DNA of 64,000 nucleotides from Mucilaginibacter mallensis (lineage in GTDB: Bacteria; Bacteroidota; Bacteroidia; Sphingobacteriales; Sphingobacteriaceae): assembly GCF_900105165.1 (NCBI RefSeq), contig NZ_LT629740.1, positions 5,949,957-6,013,956 of the forward strand. The letters run 5' to 3'. A model generated the notes under the pieces. The model saw nothing but the letters and a program-made list of their open reading frames with translations, was not told the origin of the DNA and did not search any database. The position numbers were made by a program, and so were the translations under genes. Positions 8,135 to 15,892 of the stretch are shown in pieces (position 1 is the first letter of the stretch; each line of letters opens with the position of its first letter).

Positions 8135-8506
8135 ATGGAAATTAAAGAATTAACACGAGCGGAAGAACAACTGATGCAGGTATTATGGCAACTGCAAAAG
8201 GGCTTTGTAAAAGATGTTATGGAGCAATTACCCGAGCCCAAGCCGGCTTACAACACGGTATCAACCATCATCAGGATATTGGAGACCAAGGGCTTTGTTG
8301 GTCACACGGCCTTTGGTAAAAGCCATGAATACCATCCGCTTATCAGCAAGGAGGAATACCAGAATTTCGCTACCGATAAGTTGATGAACGGCTACTTTGA
8401 TAATTCGGTTAAGCACATGTTCTCCTACTTTGTAAAAAAGGAGAAAATCGACCTGAAAGAAGCCGATGAGATAATGAAACTAATTGAAAAACTTAAAAAT
8501 CAATAA
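8135..8506 (+). CDS. BlaI/MecI/CopY-family transcriptional repressor
   Basis: 123 residues, typical BlaI length. The winged helix is at residues 1-75 (LTRAEEQLMQVLWQL, AYNTVSTIIRILETKGFV), followed by a dimerisation helix. BlaI-type repressors bind inverted repeats and are inactivated by proteolysis triggered by an M56 sensor peptidase. Here the M56 gene starts 2 bp after this stop codon, and two perfect operators precede the gene, so autoregulation is the natural reading. No beta-lactamase gene is nearby. Confidence 0.93.
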   Translation: MEIKELTRAEEQLMQVLWQLQKGFVKDVMEQLPEPKPAYNTVSTIIRILETKGFVGHTAFGKSHEYHPLISKEEYQNFATDKLMNGYFDNSVKHMFSYFVKKEKIDLKEADEIMKLIEKLKNQ

Positions 8507-8508
8507 CT

Positions 8509-10161
8509 ATGAGCTGGTGGCAATATTTATTACTGGTAAATGTTTACCTGGTGTTATTTTTCGGGTTTTATGCTTTGTTGCTGCGCAAGGAAACATTTTT
8601 TCAGCTTAACAGGATTTACCTGGTAAGCGCGGCACTGCTGTCGTTTTTTATACCGGTTATACAGGCCGATTGGGTGAAAAACCTGTTTATAACGCAGACG
8701 GTACATTACAGCATATATGGTGGCACCCCGGTTGTGATCTCGCAAATTAAACCCATTACCGATGCTCCTTTTAATATCGGCCAGGTGCTTACGGCTGTAT
8801 ACCTTACAGGGGTGCTGTTTTTAGTAGTAAGACTCGTATGGCAGCTTATCTCCATAAAAAAGATCATCGATCAGCCTGAGCAAACAGCAGCTTATTCTTT
8901 CTTTAAAAAGATAAGAATGGATAAGCAGACTGAAGACAACCATATTATTGCCGCTCACGAGCAGGTACATGCCAAACAATGGCATTCGGCAGATGTACTG
9001 ATAATTGAGGCGGTTATGATCATAAACTGGTTTAATCCGGTGGTGTACTTTTACCGTTATGCCATAAAACATATACACGAATTTATTGCCGATAACCACG
9101 CCCTTAAAGCAGGTACCAACAAGGCCGATTATGCCTTGATGTTGTTAACCCAAACCTTTAATGCGCCATCGCATCATTTAGTAAATAGTTTTTTTAACAG
9201 CAGCTTACTTAAACAACGCATCATTATGTTACAGAAAAATAAATCGCAGCGCACAGCGCTCATTAAATATGGACTTTCCGCTCCACTGTTTATTTTAATG
9301 CTGATATTATCATCAGCAACAGTAAATAATAGCAAAGCGGTTACACGGGTTAATAAAATAGCCCAAAAGGTTTTTGAAATATCTGCGGATTCATCCATGC
9401 TAACCCATATAACAACGGTAAACATTAAGCCTGCTGATTCACCATCGGTTGCTCAAGAAATAGCATCGACCAACAAAAAGATAGACAACACGGTTGCCAA
9501 AGAAATTACGGTTGTAGAGTTTAAGGCAATTCCCCGGACTGATACAGTAGCTAAAGATCTTGTATTTAACGCGGTTGAAACTGCACCTGAATTTCCGGGA
9601 GGTTTGCCAGCGTTCTATGAATTTTTAAGTAAAACTATCCGTTACCCTGCTACAGACCGCGAGAATAAGGTACAGGGCAAGGCAATAATAACTTTTATTG
9701 TTGAAGAAGATGGTAGCCTTACTAATGTAAAGGGATTAAGAGGGCCTAGTGAAACCATAATTGATGAATCTATAAGGGCTGTTAGCCTATCACCAAGCTG
9801 GAAACCCGGAATGCAAAATGGTAAAAAGGTAAGGGTGCAATATACCGTGCCTGTATCATTTACATTAAATGATGAGGATGATCAAAAAGGAACCGGACAA
9901 ATTAGTAATGTTGTTATTGTAGGCGCTCCCAAAACGGATACCACGAACAACAAAAGGCCGGTTACCTTAATGCTGACAGGCATGACGGCAGAACCGCTTT
10001 ATGTTATTGATGGGAAAAAGGCAAAACCGGATGACCTTAAAGCGATAGACCCTAGTAACATTGAAAGTATAACTGTGCTAAAAGATAAGTCGGCCGAAAC
10101 GATTTATGGTAAGGATGGAAAAAATGGTGTTATTGTTATCACTATGAAAAAGAAGAAATAA
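8509..10161 (+). CDS. BlaR1-like M56 metallopeptidase fused to TonB C-terminal domain and plug-like tail
   Basis: 550 residues. Membrane helices near residues 5-25, 35-52 and 92-115 precede the zinc motif HEQVH (H150-H154), and another helix lies near 255-270. Residues about 360-455 form a TonB C-terminal-like domain (PEFPGGLPAFYEFL, IRYPA, GKAIITFIVEEDG, WKPG). The last 55 residues (LYVIDGKK, IESITVLKDKSAETIYG, GVIVIT) look like the plug motif of SusC-type receptors. It should sense an envelope signal, be the BlaI antirepressor, and contact outer-membrane transporters. The last role is inference. Confidence 0.88.
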   Translation: MSWWQYLLLVNVYLVLFFGFYALLLRKETFFQLNRIYLVSAALLSFFIPVIQADWVKNLFITQTVHYSIYGGTPVVISQIKPITDAPFNIGQVLTAVYLTGVLFLVVRLVWQLISIKKIIDQPEQTAAYSFFKKIRMDKQTEDNHIIAAHEQVHAKQWHSADVLIIEAVMIINWFNPVVYFYRYAIKHIHEFIADNHALKAGTNKADYALMLLTQTFNAPSHHLVNSFFNSSLLKQRIIMLQKNKSQRTALIKYGLSAPLFILMLILSSATVNNSKAVTRVNKIAQKVFEISADSSMLTHITTVNIKPADSPSVAQEIASTNKKIDNTVAKEITVVEFKAIPRTDTVAKDLVFNAVETAPEFPGGLPAFYEFLSKTIRYPATDRENKVQGKAIITFIVEEDGSLTNVKGLRGPSETIIDESIRAVSLSPSWKPGMQNGKKVRVQYTVPVSFTLNDEDDQKGTGQISNVVIVGAPKTDTTNNKRPVTLMLTGMTAEPLYVIDGKKAKPDDLKAIDPSNIESITVLKDKSAETIYGKDGKNGVIVITMKKKK

Positions 10162-10185
10162 GCCTAAACGTTAATAGTTAATGTT

Positions 10186-10221
10186 AAGCCGCTGACGGGT
10201 ATCCCGTTTAGCGGCTTTTTT
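10186..10221 (+). terminator. Intrinsic terminator after the BlaI/M56 operon
   Basis: AAGCCGCT pairs with AGCGGCTT, with a smaller ACGGG/CCCGT stem inside, followed by a run of T. It lies 25 bp after the M56 stop codon. Confidence 0.8.
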
Positions 10222-10242
10222 GTATTTAATTGATTGCTATTT

Positions 10243-10274
10243 GTTTATATAAATATTTATACATTTATATAAAC
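10243..10274. promoter_or_regulatory. 12-bp perfect inverted repeat before a membrane protein gene
   Basis: GTTTATATAAAT and ATTTATATAAAC are separated by 8 bp and end 13 bp before the ATG at 10288. It could be an operator or an mRNA hairpin that hides the start site. No cognate regulator is known. Confidence 0.5.
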
Positions 10275-10287
10275 AAAACCAATTATC

Positions 10288-10704
10288 ATGAACTGGAAAC
10301 TCATTTTTCAATTATCGCTTTTTGGGTTGATAATGGCATTCGGTACCGTATCACTGATACCGGAAAAAACGGAAGGGATATTTTGGGTAGTGATATTTAT
10401 TTTTTGTGCCTATGTTATAGCTAAACGATGCACGGGGCGGTATTTTCTTTATGGTTTTTTGGTAAGTATATTTAACAGCGTGTGGATCACCCTGGCGCAC
10501 GTGATCTTTTATAACAGCTATATATTACATCACATGGATATGGCTAAAATGGGCGACAATATGCATGTGCTCAGTACCCATCCACGATTATTAATGATCA
10601 TACTGAGCCCAATATTCGGGGCGATCTTCGGCTTGTTCCAGGGTTTATTTGCGTTTATAGCCTCAAAAATTGTAAAAGGCCCGATGCCGAAAGCGCAGGT
10701 ATAG
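10288..10704 (+). CDS. Small integral membrane protein, function unknown
   Basis: 138 residues with about four hydrophobic segments (residues 4-22, 30-46, 52-75, 100-128) joined by short polar loops and a His/Met-rich loop (ILHHMDMAKMGDNMHVL). It resembles DUF4199-type Bacteroidota membrane proteins in layout. I do not recognise a specific function. The ATG at 10288 is preferred over an alternative frame starting at 10230, which overlaps the inverted repeat and lacks protein-like composition. Confidence 0.7.
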   Translation: MNWKLIFQLSLFGLIMAFGTVSLIPEKTEGIFWVVIFIFCAYVIAKRCTGRYFLYGFLVSIFNSVWITLAHVIFYNSYILHHMDMAKMGDNMHVLSTHPRLLMIILSPIFGAIFGLFQGLFAFIASKIVKGPMPKAQV

Positions 10705-10722
10705 CTATCAGAATAACATTGA

Positions 10723-10857
10723 TTACTTTTTCTTTTTGGCTTCCATAATTGGCTTTACCACATCACCTTTGCCTGATTGGTAATCAGATGGGGCTTTTTT
10801 GCCTGTAGTATTCGGAAGTTTCTTTTTCTCTTTTACGGTTTGCCTGTCTTTACTCAT
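10723..10857 (-). CDS. 44-residue Lys-rich small protein
   Basis: The frame starts at the ATG at 10857 (MSKDRQTVKEKKKLPNTTG) and ends with the TAA at 10723-10725. It is highly basic, with a GKKAPSDYQSGKGDVVKP core and a KKKK end, and has no membrane segment. I believe short proteins of this pattern recur in Sphingobacteriaceae, but I cannot verify that here. It fills most of the 345-bp gap between two membrane-protein genes and lies opposite to both. Function unknown. Confidence 0.6.
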   Translation of the reverse strand: MSKDRQTVKEKKKLPNTTGKKAPSDYQSGKGDVVKPIMEAKKKK

Positions 10858-11049
10858 GGTGATGTTTTTCGATAGTTTAAACACATGATTTAAACCGATG
10901 GTATTAATAAAGGTAGGCTAATTGTAGCGCAAACAAGAATAGCGGACTATTTAGGAGACTTTTTTCGATAAAAATTAAAATTGAAAACAAACACACCGTA
11001 TAAATTATTAATTTAGCGGCATAATTACGGATACAAAATTTATACAAAA

Positions 11050-11490
11050 ATGAAACCATTCATTTCAACATCATTTTACGGGGTTATGAACTACCTGTTA
11101 AGCATTACAATTATGACCTCGCCATGGTTGTTCGGTTTCTCACAGATTGGTGGCTGCTCTTTACTTTTACCAATATTTTTTGGCTGGCTGCAATTTGTAA
11201 TGGCTGTATTCAGTAATAATTCACACGGCTTTATTAAGGTTTTCCCAATGGAAATGCACTTCTTCCTTGATGTGATCATCGGTTCATTCCTGCTGGCATC
11301 ACCATTTGTATTTGGTTTTGCATATGACAGAGAGGGCGTATTTGGGCATGTTGATGGCGTGTTTTTACCGCAAGTTATATTAGGCGGTCTTTTATGTATA
11401 ATGGGCATATTTACCACAAAATCACCATTCACTACAGGCCCTGAGCACCGCATGCCTCAAGGGCAGTTATGGTCAACTGATTCAGAATAA
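11050..11490 (+). CDS. SPW-repeat membrane protein
   Basis: 146 residues with four hydrophobic segments arranged as two similar halves. Each half carries the signature of the SPW family (TSPWLFGF near residue 23, ASPFVFGF near residue 84). Members are small inner-membrane proteins of unknown function. A hairpin terminator follows directly, so it is probably a single-gene transcript. Confidence 0.8.
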   Translation: MKPFISTSFYGVMNYLLSITIMTSPWLFGFSQIGGCSLLLPIFFGWLQFVMAVFSNNSHGFIKVFPMEMHFFLDVIIGSFLLASPFVFGFAYDREGVFGHVDGVFLPQVILGGLLCIMGIFTTKSPFTTGPEHRMPQGQLWSTDSE

Positions 11491-11508
11491 GCAGATCAAA
11501 ATATTATA

Positions 11509-11555
11509 AGAGCCAGGCTTAAGGAGTTTTAAACTTTAGGAGCCTGGCTTTTTGT
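11509..11555. terminator. Intrinsic terminator between convergent genes
   Basis: AGCCAGGCT pairs with AGCCTGGCT across about 21 nt, followed by TTTTG. It overlaps the 3' end of the DUF2809 gene (11536) and serves the SPW gene. Confidence 0.75.
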
Positions 11556-11907
11556 TTATAAGTAAGTTAATTAGTATACCAATAGCTATTCCTCCTGTAT
11601 AAGATAGCAGATCGCCCCATAAAAAGGTATCGCCTAATACCAGCCTGCCAAACAGTGTATGCCGTAAACTGTCGATCCATGGTGCTTTATATAATTGGCT
11701 GAATTCTATCGCGTAGCAAAATGATATGCTATAAATAACTATCCTGGTTATATCGGCTTTGATAAACAGAAAGCGCATGATAAAGTAAACCATCAGTGCC
11801 CATAATACATCGCCAATAAATAAGGGAATTGCCGTATAATGCCTGGAGAGTAACCCAATAATAATAGTGACAATAATGAGGATGAAATAGGTGAACCTGT
11901 ATTTCAT
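11536..11907 (-). CDS. DUF2809 membrane protein
   Basis: 123 residues with four membrane segments. Recognisable DUF2809 features are the N-terminal YFILIIVTIIIGLLSR, FIGDVLWALMVYF, YAIEFSQLY and the C-terminal TFLWGDLLSYTGGI. Function is unknown. Its start overlaps the stop of the upstream lipoprotein gene by 4 bp, so the two are one operon. A second DUF2809 gene, broken by a frameshift, lies at 56382-56749 and would have almost the same length. Confidence 0.85.
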   Translation of the reverse strand: MKYRFTYFILIIVTIIIGLLSRHYTAIPLFIGDVLWALMVYFIMRFLFIKADITRIVIYSISFCYAIEFSQLYKAPWIDSLRHTLFGRLVLGDTFLWGDLLSYTGGIAIGILINLLINKKPGS

Positions 11908-12326
11908 TTCTTTTTCACCTCATAAGCCATAATAAAGGAGTTAGTTACACCTTTCCCATTACTATCAGCCTTAAAAGAACTACCCAGGTCCAGTTCGCTG
12001 TCCGTTACCTTTAGTATTTTGTAGGTCATCTTGTTGCCTATGATCAGGCTGTCATGCGCTATTTTATAGGTGTAGATGGATGGCGGGTTTTTATTGATCT
12101 TATAACTGAAGCGTAGGGTATCATTATTGGTAAGGTCTAAAACATTTGCTCCGATCCAGATTGAGCCTGAATTTTTGGAAAGGGAATCAAGCGGCTTAAT
12201 AGATCTGAATATCCATATTTTGTGAATAGACGCTGATATAGAATCGGTTTTGTTCGTCTCCTTATTCTTGCTTAAACAGCCCGTTAAAGCCAGCAGGAGC
12301 ACCGGTATATAATATGTGTAACGCAT
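11904..12326 (-). CDS. Lipoprotein, function unknown
   Basis: The start is placed at the ATG at 12326 (MRYTYYIPVLLLALTGC), which gives a clean lipoprotein signal with the lipobox LTGC. The 140-residue product would be anchored by Cys17. The rest is a beta-rich domain without a recognised family. It overlaps the DUF2809 gene by 4 bp. It may be a small lipocalin-like sensor, but no motif proves it. Confidence 0.7.
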   Translation of the reverse strand: MRYTYYIPVLLLALTGCLSKNKETNKTDSISASIHKIWIFRSIKPLDSLSKNSGSIWIGANVLDLTNNDTLRFSYKINKNPPSIYTYKIAHDSLIIGNKMTYKILKVTDSELDLGSSFKADSNGKGVTNSFIMAYEVKKK

Positions 12327-12384
12327 AAGGTAGCTATCGTTTGTTATCACTACCAAGTTACGATTTTGCTTTAACGATGCTAAA

Positions 12385-12415
12385 CAAAAAAGGCGCTCAT
12401 TGAGCGCCTTTTTTT
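12385..12415. terminator. Bidirectional intrinsic terminator
   Basis: AGGCGCTCA and TGAGCGCCT form a perfect stem, with A6 before and T7 after. It lies after the zinc-ribbon gene (minus strand, ends 12450). Confidence 0.85.
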
Positions 12416-12449
12416 AATCTATATGAGTCCCTTTAGGGGGTTAGGGGGC

Positions 12450-13193
12450 TTAAACTGTTTCAGCTTCCAGAGCCATTTGCTCATCAACCAGGATGCGACC
12501 ACAATGTTCGCAAACGATGATCTTTTTACGCTGACGGATATCCGACTGGCGTTGAGGTGGGATCTGGTTAAAGCAGCCTGCACATGAATCACGTTGGATA
12601 GTAACTACTGCTAAACCATTCTTAGCGTTACCACGCAGGCGGTTGTAAGCAATTAGTAAACGCTCTTCAATGTTTACAGTAGCTTTTTCAGCCTGTGCAT
12701 TCAGCTCGTTTTCTTCCTTCTCTGTTTCAGCAGTAATGGTGCCTAACTCGTCTTTCTTGGCGTTCAGGTCATTTTTGCGTGCTTCAAAATCAGCAAGGGC
12801 TTTTTCGTAAACCTGTGTTTTGGTTACAATTTCAAAACCGAATTCCCTGATCTTTTTCTCACTCACCTGTATATCTAAACCCTGAATTTCGATCTCTTTT
12901 GAAATAGCATCATATTCACGGTTGTTTTTTACCTCGTTAAGCTGGGTCTCATATTTTTTAATGTTCGACTGTGCTTCCTTTATCAGGTTTTTACGGGTAA
13001 CTATATCATCTTCCAAATCATCCAGTTCACCTTTGATTTTCTGAATACGGGTTTCAAGACCAGCAACATCATCTTCCAAATCGGCAACCTCCATAGGTAG
13101 TTCACCTCTTACCTGGCGAATCTTATCAATTTTGGTGTGGATAGTTTGTAGCTCGTATAAAGCTTTAAGCTTTTGTTCTACGGTTTGTTCCAT
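12450..13193 (-). CDS. Coiled-coil protein with C-terminal C4 zinc ribbon (CdsZ-like)
   Basis: 247 residues. Residues 1-180 form a long antiparallel coiled coil rich in Glu and Lys. The C-terminus has CAGC and CEHC, the four Cys of a zinc ribbon. Proteins of this build (CT398/CdsZ) are thought to be chaperones or regulators of RNA-associated processes; function in this phylum is unclear. Its start codon overlaps the stop codon of the Nif3 gene (TAATG), so they are translationally coupled. Confidence 0.88.
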   Translation of the reverse strand: MEQTVEQKLKALYELQTIHTKIDKIRQVRGELPMEVADLEDDVAGLETRIQKIKGELDDLEDDIVTRKNLIKEAQSNIKKYETQLNEVKNNREYDAISKEIEIQGLDIQVSEKKIREFGFEIVTKTQVYEKALADFEARKNDLNAKKDELGTITAETEKEENELNAQAEKATVNIEERLLIAYNRLRGNAKNGLAVVTIQRDSCAGCFNQIPPQRQSDIRQRKKIIVCEHCGRILVDEQMALEAETV

Positions 13194-14290
13194 TAAATAT
13201 AATATTTGACGGGGTTTGTATTTATCTCTGTTAAACGGACGGCAAAGGTAGCAAATTTTTTTCTAATTATTTCATACAAAAATTGTTGTGTAAATTGTTC
13301 GCTTTCATAGTGGCCTATGTCGGCTATCAATATCTTGTTTTCCGCGTCAAAAAACTCATGATATTTGTAATCGGCAGTAATGAAAATATCAGCTCCGGCA
13401 GCTATGGCCTGCTTTAATAAAAAGCCGCCAGCACCACCGCAAACCGCTACTTTTTTAACATGCCTGCCGGTTAAAGCGGTATGGCGTATTACATGGGCCT
13501 TCATTTTTTCTTTTACTACGCCTAAATAAAATTCCTCATTTAAAGGGAACTCCAGCTCACCTATCATCCCTGAGCCTACTTGTTGGTTGGGGTTGGTGAG
13601 GTTGTATAGATCGTAAGCTACCTCCTCATAGGGATGTGCTAAAACCAGTGCCATCAGTATTTTGCTTTCCAAATTGGCAGGGTAGATCACCTCTATCCTG
13701 ATCTCATTTTCAGTATGGCGTATGCCGGGTTCGCCAACATATGGGTCAGCATATTCATTAGCCTTAAAAGTGCCGCTGCCTTCGGCATTGAAACTGACCT
13801 CGCTGTAATTACCAATATTGCCTGCCCCGGCATGGAAAAGCGCGTTCCGCACTTGCTCAGCCTGCGCAATGGGCACATAAGTAACCAGTTTTTTTAACAG
13901 GTGTTGCTTAGGCGCCAGTATGCGGGTGTTTATTAAGCCTAAAGTTTCGCAAATGCGGGCATTTACGCCCATTAATACATTGTCAAGATTGGTATGTATA
14001 GCATATAATGCTACGTTATGGCGGATAGCTTTTTCAACCACACGCTCCACATAAGTTTTGCCGTTAAACTTTTTTAGTCCACGAAAAACTATAGGGTGAT
14101 GCGAAATAATTACCTGGCAATTGTTGGCAATGGCTTCATCAACCACCGCCTCGGTACAATCCAACGATATGAGGGCCTGGTAAACTTCCTGATCGGATTT
14201 GCCTACAATAAGGCCCGCATTGTCGTAGTCCTCCTGGTAAGCAAGCGGGGCCAGGCTCTCGAGGTAATCGGTAAGAAGCGATAATTTCAT
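13193..14290 (-). CDS. Nif3-like dinuclear metal-centre protein
   Basis: 365 residues, the long form with a PII-like insertion between two Nif3 halves. Metal-ligand motifs are visible: IISHHPIVFRGLK near residue 62, AIHTNLDN near 97 and the C-terminal ITADYKYHEFFDA with GHYESE. Family members bind two metals and form hexamers. Proposed roles include GTP cyclohydrolase-like activity, but none is settled. It is the first gene of a two-gene operon with the zinc-ribbon protein, as is common in Bacteroidota. Confidence 0.92.
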   Translation of the reverse strand: MKLSLLTDYLESLAPLAYQEDYDNAGLIVGKSDQEVYQALISLDCTEAVVDEAIANNCQVIISHHPIVFRGLKKFNGKTYVERVVEKAIRHNVALYAIHTNLDNVLMGVNARICETLGLINTRILAPKQHLLKKLVTYVPIAQAEQVRNALFHAGAGNIGNYSEVSFNAEGSGTFKANEYADPYVGEPGIRHTENEIRIEVIYPANLESKILMALVLAHPYEEVAYDLYNLTNPNQQVGSGMIGELEFPLNEEFYLGVVKEKMKAHVIRHTALTGRHVKKVAVCGGAGGFLLKQAIAAGADIFITADYKYHEFFDAENKILIADIGHYESEQFTQQFLYEIIRKKFATFAVRLTEINTNPVKYYI

Positions 14291-14345
14291 ATGTGTACTT
14301 AGCTAAGCTATTAAAATCGTGAATAAAAGTGAAAAAATAAAATTG

Positions 14346-14353
14346 TAAATTTG
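14346..14353 (+). promoter_or_regulatory. -7 box, 4 nt before the antitoxin start
   Basis: TAAATTTG fits TAnnTTTG. The ATG at 14358 follows after 4 nt, which suggests a leaderless transcript. Confidence 0.5.
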
Positions 14354-14357
14354 AATT

Positions 14358-14555
14358 ATGGGAACATTAATTGCACATCCTGATAATAAAGAGAAATTGA
14401 CTGCTTTAAAGGCTTTTATGAAAACGATGAAAATACGTTTTGAAGAAGAAAAATCGCCATGTGACCCTGAATTTGTAGAAAAGATCAATAGAAGTAATGA
14501 AGACTTTAAGGCCGGGAAATCTAAGGCAATAAAAACTGACGATCTATGGAAATAA
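14358..14555 (+). CDS. Antitoxin of a YoeB-type module (toxin broken)
   Basis: 65 residues, intact. The sequence MGTLIAHPDNKEKLTALKAFMKTMKI, then an acidic linker and a basic tail ending DDLWK, is the usual form of the short antitoxin that precedes YoeB-like genes in Bacteroidota (DUF2683-like). Its stop codon overlaps the start of the toxin frame by 10 bp. The toxin is frameshifted, so the antitoxin is now an orphan. Confidence 0.7.
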   Translation: MGTLIAHPDNKEKLTALKAFMKTMKIRFEEEKSPCDPEFVEKINRSNEDFKAGKSKAIKTDDLWK

Positions 14556-14805
14556 TCTACTTCTGAAGAAGCACAGAAAGATATAGAATATTGGAAAAGA
14601 TCAGGCAATAAAACAATACAGAAAAAGATTCAGCAATTGAATAATTGCCATTGAAGAAGACCCTTTTAATGGCATTGGTAAACCCGAAGCATTAAAGCAT
14701 AATCTCTCCGGGCTATGGTCAAGAAGAATAAACCAGGAACATAGGATTATTTACCAGTTCCTGGATGATCATATTAAAATTTATTCCTTAAAAGGTCACT
14801 ATTAA
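14546..14805 (+). pseudogene. YoeB-family mRNA interferase, broken by two frameshifts
   Basis: Starting at the ATG at 14546 (MEII), the frame stops after six codons. One base over, the family sequence continues (EEAQKDIEYWKRSGNKTIQKK) to a stop near 14655. A second shift restores IAIEEDPFNGIGKPEALKH, LSGLWSRRIN, EHRIIYQF and the terminal YSLKGHY, ending at 14805. All catalytic-region parts (Glu, Arg, His, C-terminal Tyr) are still readable in pieces. No intact reading frame exists, so the toxin should be inactive. Confidence 0.85.
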
Positions 14806-14847
14806 AAAGGAATTGAGATCATTTTGACATTCAATAGCCCCTTAGGC

Positions 14848-15210
14848 TTAATTACTCATTTTAGCTACATGAAAGCTTTCATATGCTACCTGCTTGTTAT
14901 ATTCCAACGCTAATGAACGATGATTGATGAGGTCGATGATGGTACCCACCCAGCAAAAGCCGCCGGTTAATAAAAATAAAATGCCCATGCCGTTTTGCCC
15001 GATAACAAAGCGTTGTATACCGGCTACGCCAAAAAAGCCGATAAGGGTAAATAATAGAATGTCCTGCGGACTTTTACGCCTGCCGGCATAAGTCATGAAG
15101 AAATATTTTTGCTGAGTTTCGGTAAGCGTAGCGGTGGCCTGTTGTAAAAAGCCAATTTCCTCAGGCGACATACCTGATAATGACATGTAAGGATTTTGAA
15201 AAGGATCCAT
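14848..15210 (-). CDS. TM2-domain membrane protein
   Basis: 120 residues. The N-terminal half is a soluble linker. Residues 50-105 carry two membrane helices of the TM2 family (FTLIGFFGVAGIQRFVIGQNG then GILFLLTGGFCWVGTIIDLI). TM2 proteins are widespread and of unknown function. It is alone on the minus strand between the broken toxin and a repeat block. Confidence 0.88.
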   Translation of the reverse strand: MDPFQNPYMSLSGMSPEEIGFLQQATATLTETQQKYFFMTYAGRRKSPQDILLFTLIGFFGVAGIQRFVIGQNGMGILFLLTGGFCWVGTIIDLINHRSLALEYNKQVAYESFHVAKMSN

Positions 15211-15413
15211 TGTATGATGATTTAAGTATTTGATTAATTGTGATATAAAACTAAGATAGAATTAAAAGTTTGCCAATGCAAAACTGGCAGGTATTTTAAA
15301 TAATTCGGTAAATTATAGGTTTATGACGGTGAAACAGGAGAATTAGTTACAGGGGGATTTGTAGGCGATCGCAGGGCTATGAATGATAAGTCACGCTGAG
15401 CTAGTCGAAGGGT

Positions 15414-15802
15414 GGGCGTTGCCTTCGGCTTGTGCTATACGTTCATAGGCCTTCTGCGTTTGTCATCCTGAGCGTAGTCGAAGGACGCTCCTATCACTAA
15501 CGCGAACTTCGACGCGCTCCGTTGACTCACCCGGTCGTTTCCGCTATTCAGCGGATCGACCACCCTCTCTTCGCCTGTGGCGCAAAGAGGGTAAGTGAAA
15601 ATATAATTAAAAGAAGTTTACCCTCTTTGCGGCTTGCCGCAGAGAGGGTCGACCAGCGAAGCGTAGTCGGGGTGAGTCAACGGAGCGCGCACAAGAAAGC
15701 ATTAGGGATTGAAATGGATACCGGCCGATTGTGGAATGAGCTCAGGCCGAGCCTAATGCCTGCAGGCGTATGAATGCAAAGCCCGGCCCGCAGGGAATGC
15801 CC
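15414..15802. mobile_element. MITE-like inverted composite repeat, copy 1
   Basis: Two copies of a ~130-bp element face outwards: 15414-15532 on the minus strand and 15671-15802 on the plus strand. Between them are inverted arms carrying ACCCTCTTTGCGG-like and GTGAGTCAACGGAGCGCG segments around an AT-rich centre (15600-15612). The minus-strand copy is interrupted by a palindromic repeat, GTCATCCTGAGCGTAGTCGA (from 15462). A related composite lies at 58579-59030. No transposase is present; the frame at 15522-15773 is repeat sequence and not a gene. Confidence 0.6.
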
Positions 15803-15834
15803 GTATAATTGTAAAGCAGGAGAAACATCAAGGC

Positions 15835-15868
15835 AAAAAACAAGCAGCCCGGTTATAAACCGGGCTGC
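15835..15868 (-). terminator. Intrinsic terminator of the DUF4199 gene
   Basis: GCAGCCCGGTT and AACCGGGCTGC form an 11-bp stem with a 3-nt loop. On the minus strand it is followed by TTGTTTTTTG. It lies 25 bp past the DUF4199 stop codon. Confidence 0.85.
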
Positions 15869-15892
15869 TATTAAAAAGATCTTATTTAAAAG

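Noticed and set aside
12426..12449. GGGGGTTAGGGGGC repeat as relic of the DUF559 cassette ends
   Set aside because: The match is limited to a run of C/G and lacks the GCAGAGGCCC and GAGCGATTCCC parts.
15522..15773. An 83-codon frame in the repeat block
   Set aside because: It lies wholly within repeated, inverted sequence shared with 58579-59030 and has no protein-like pattern.
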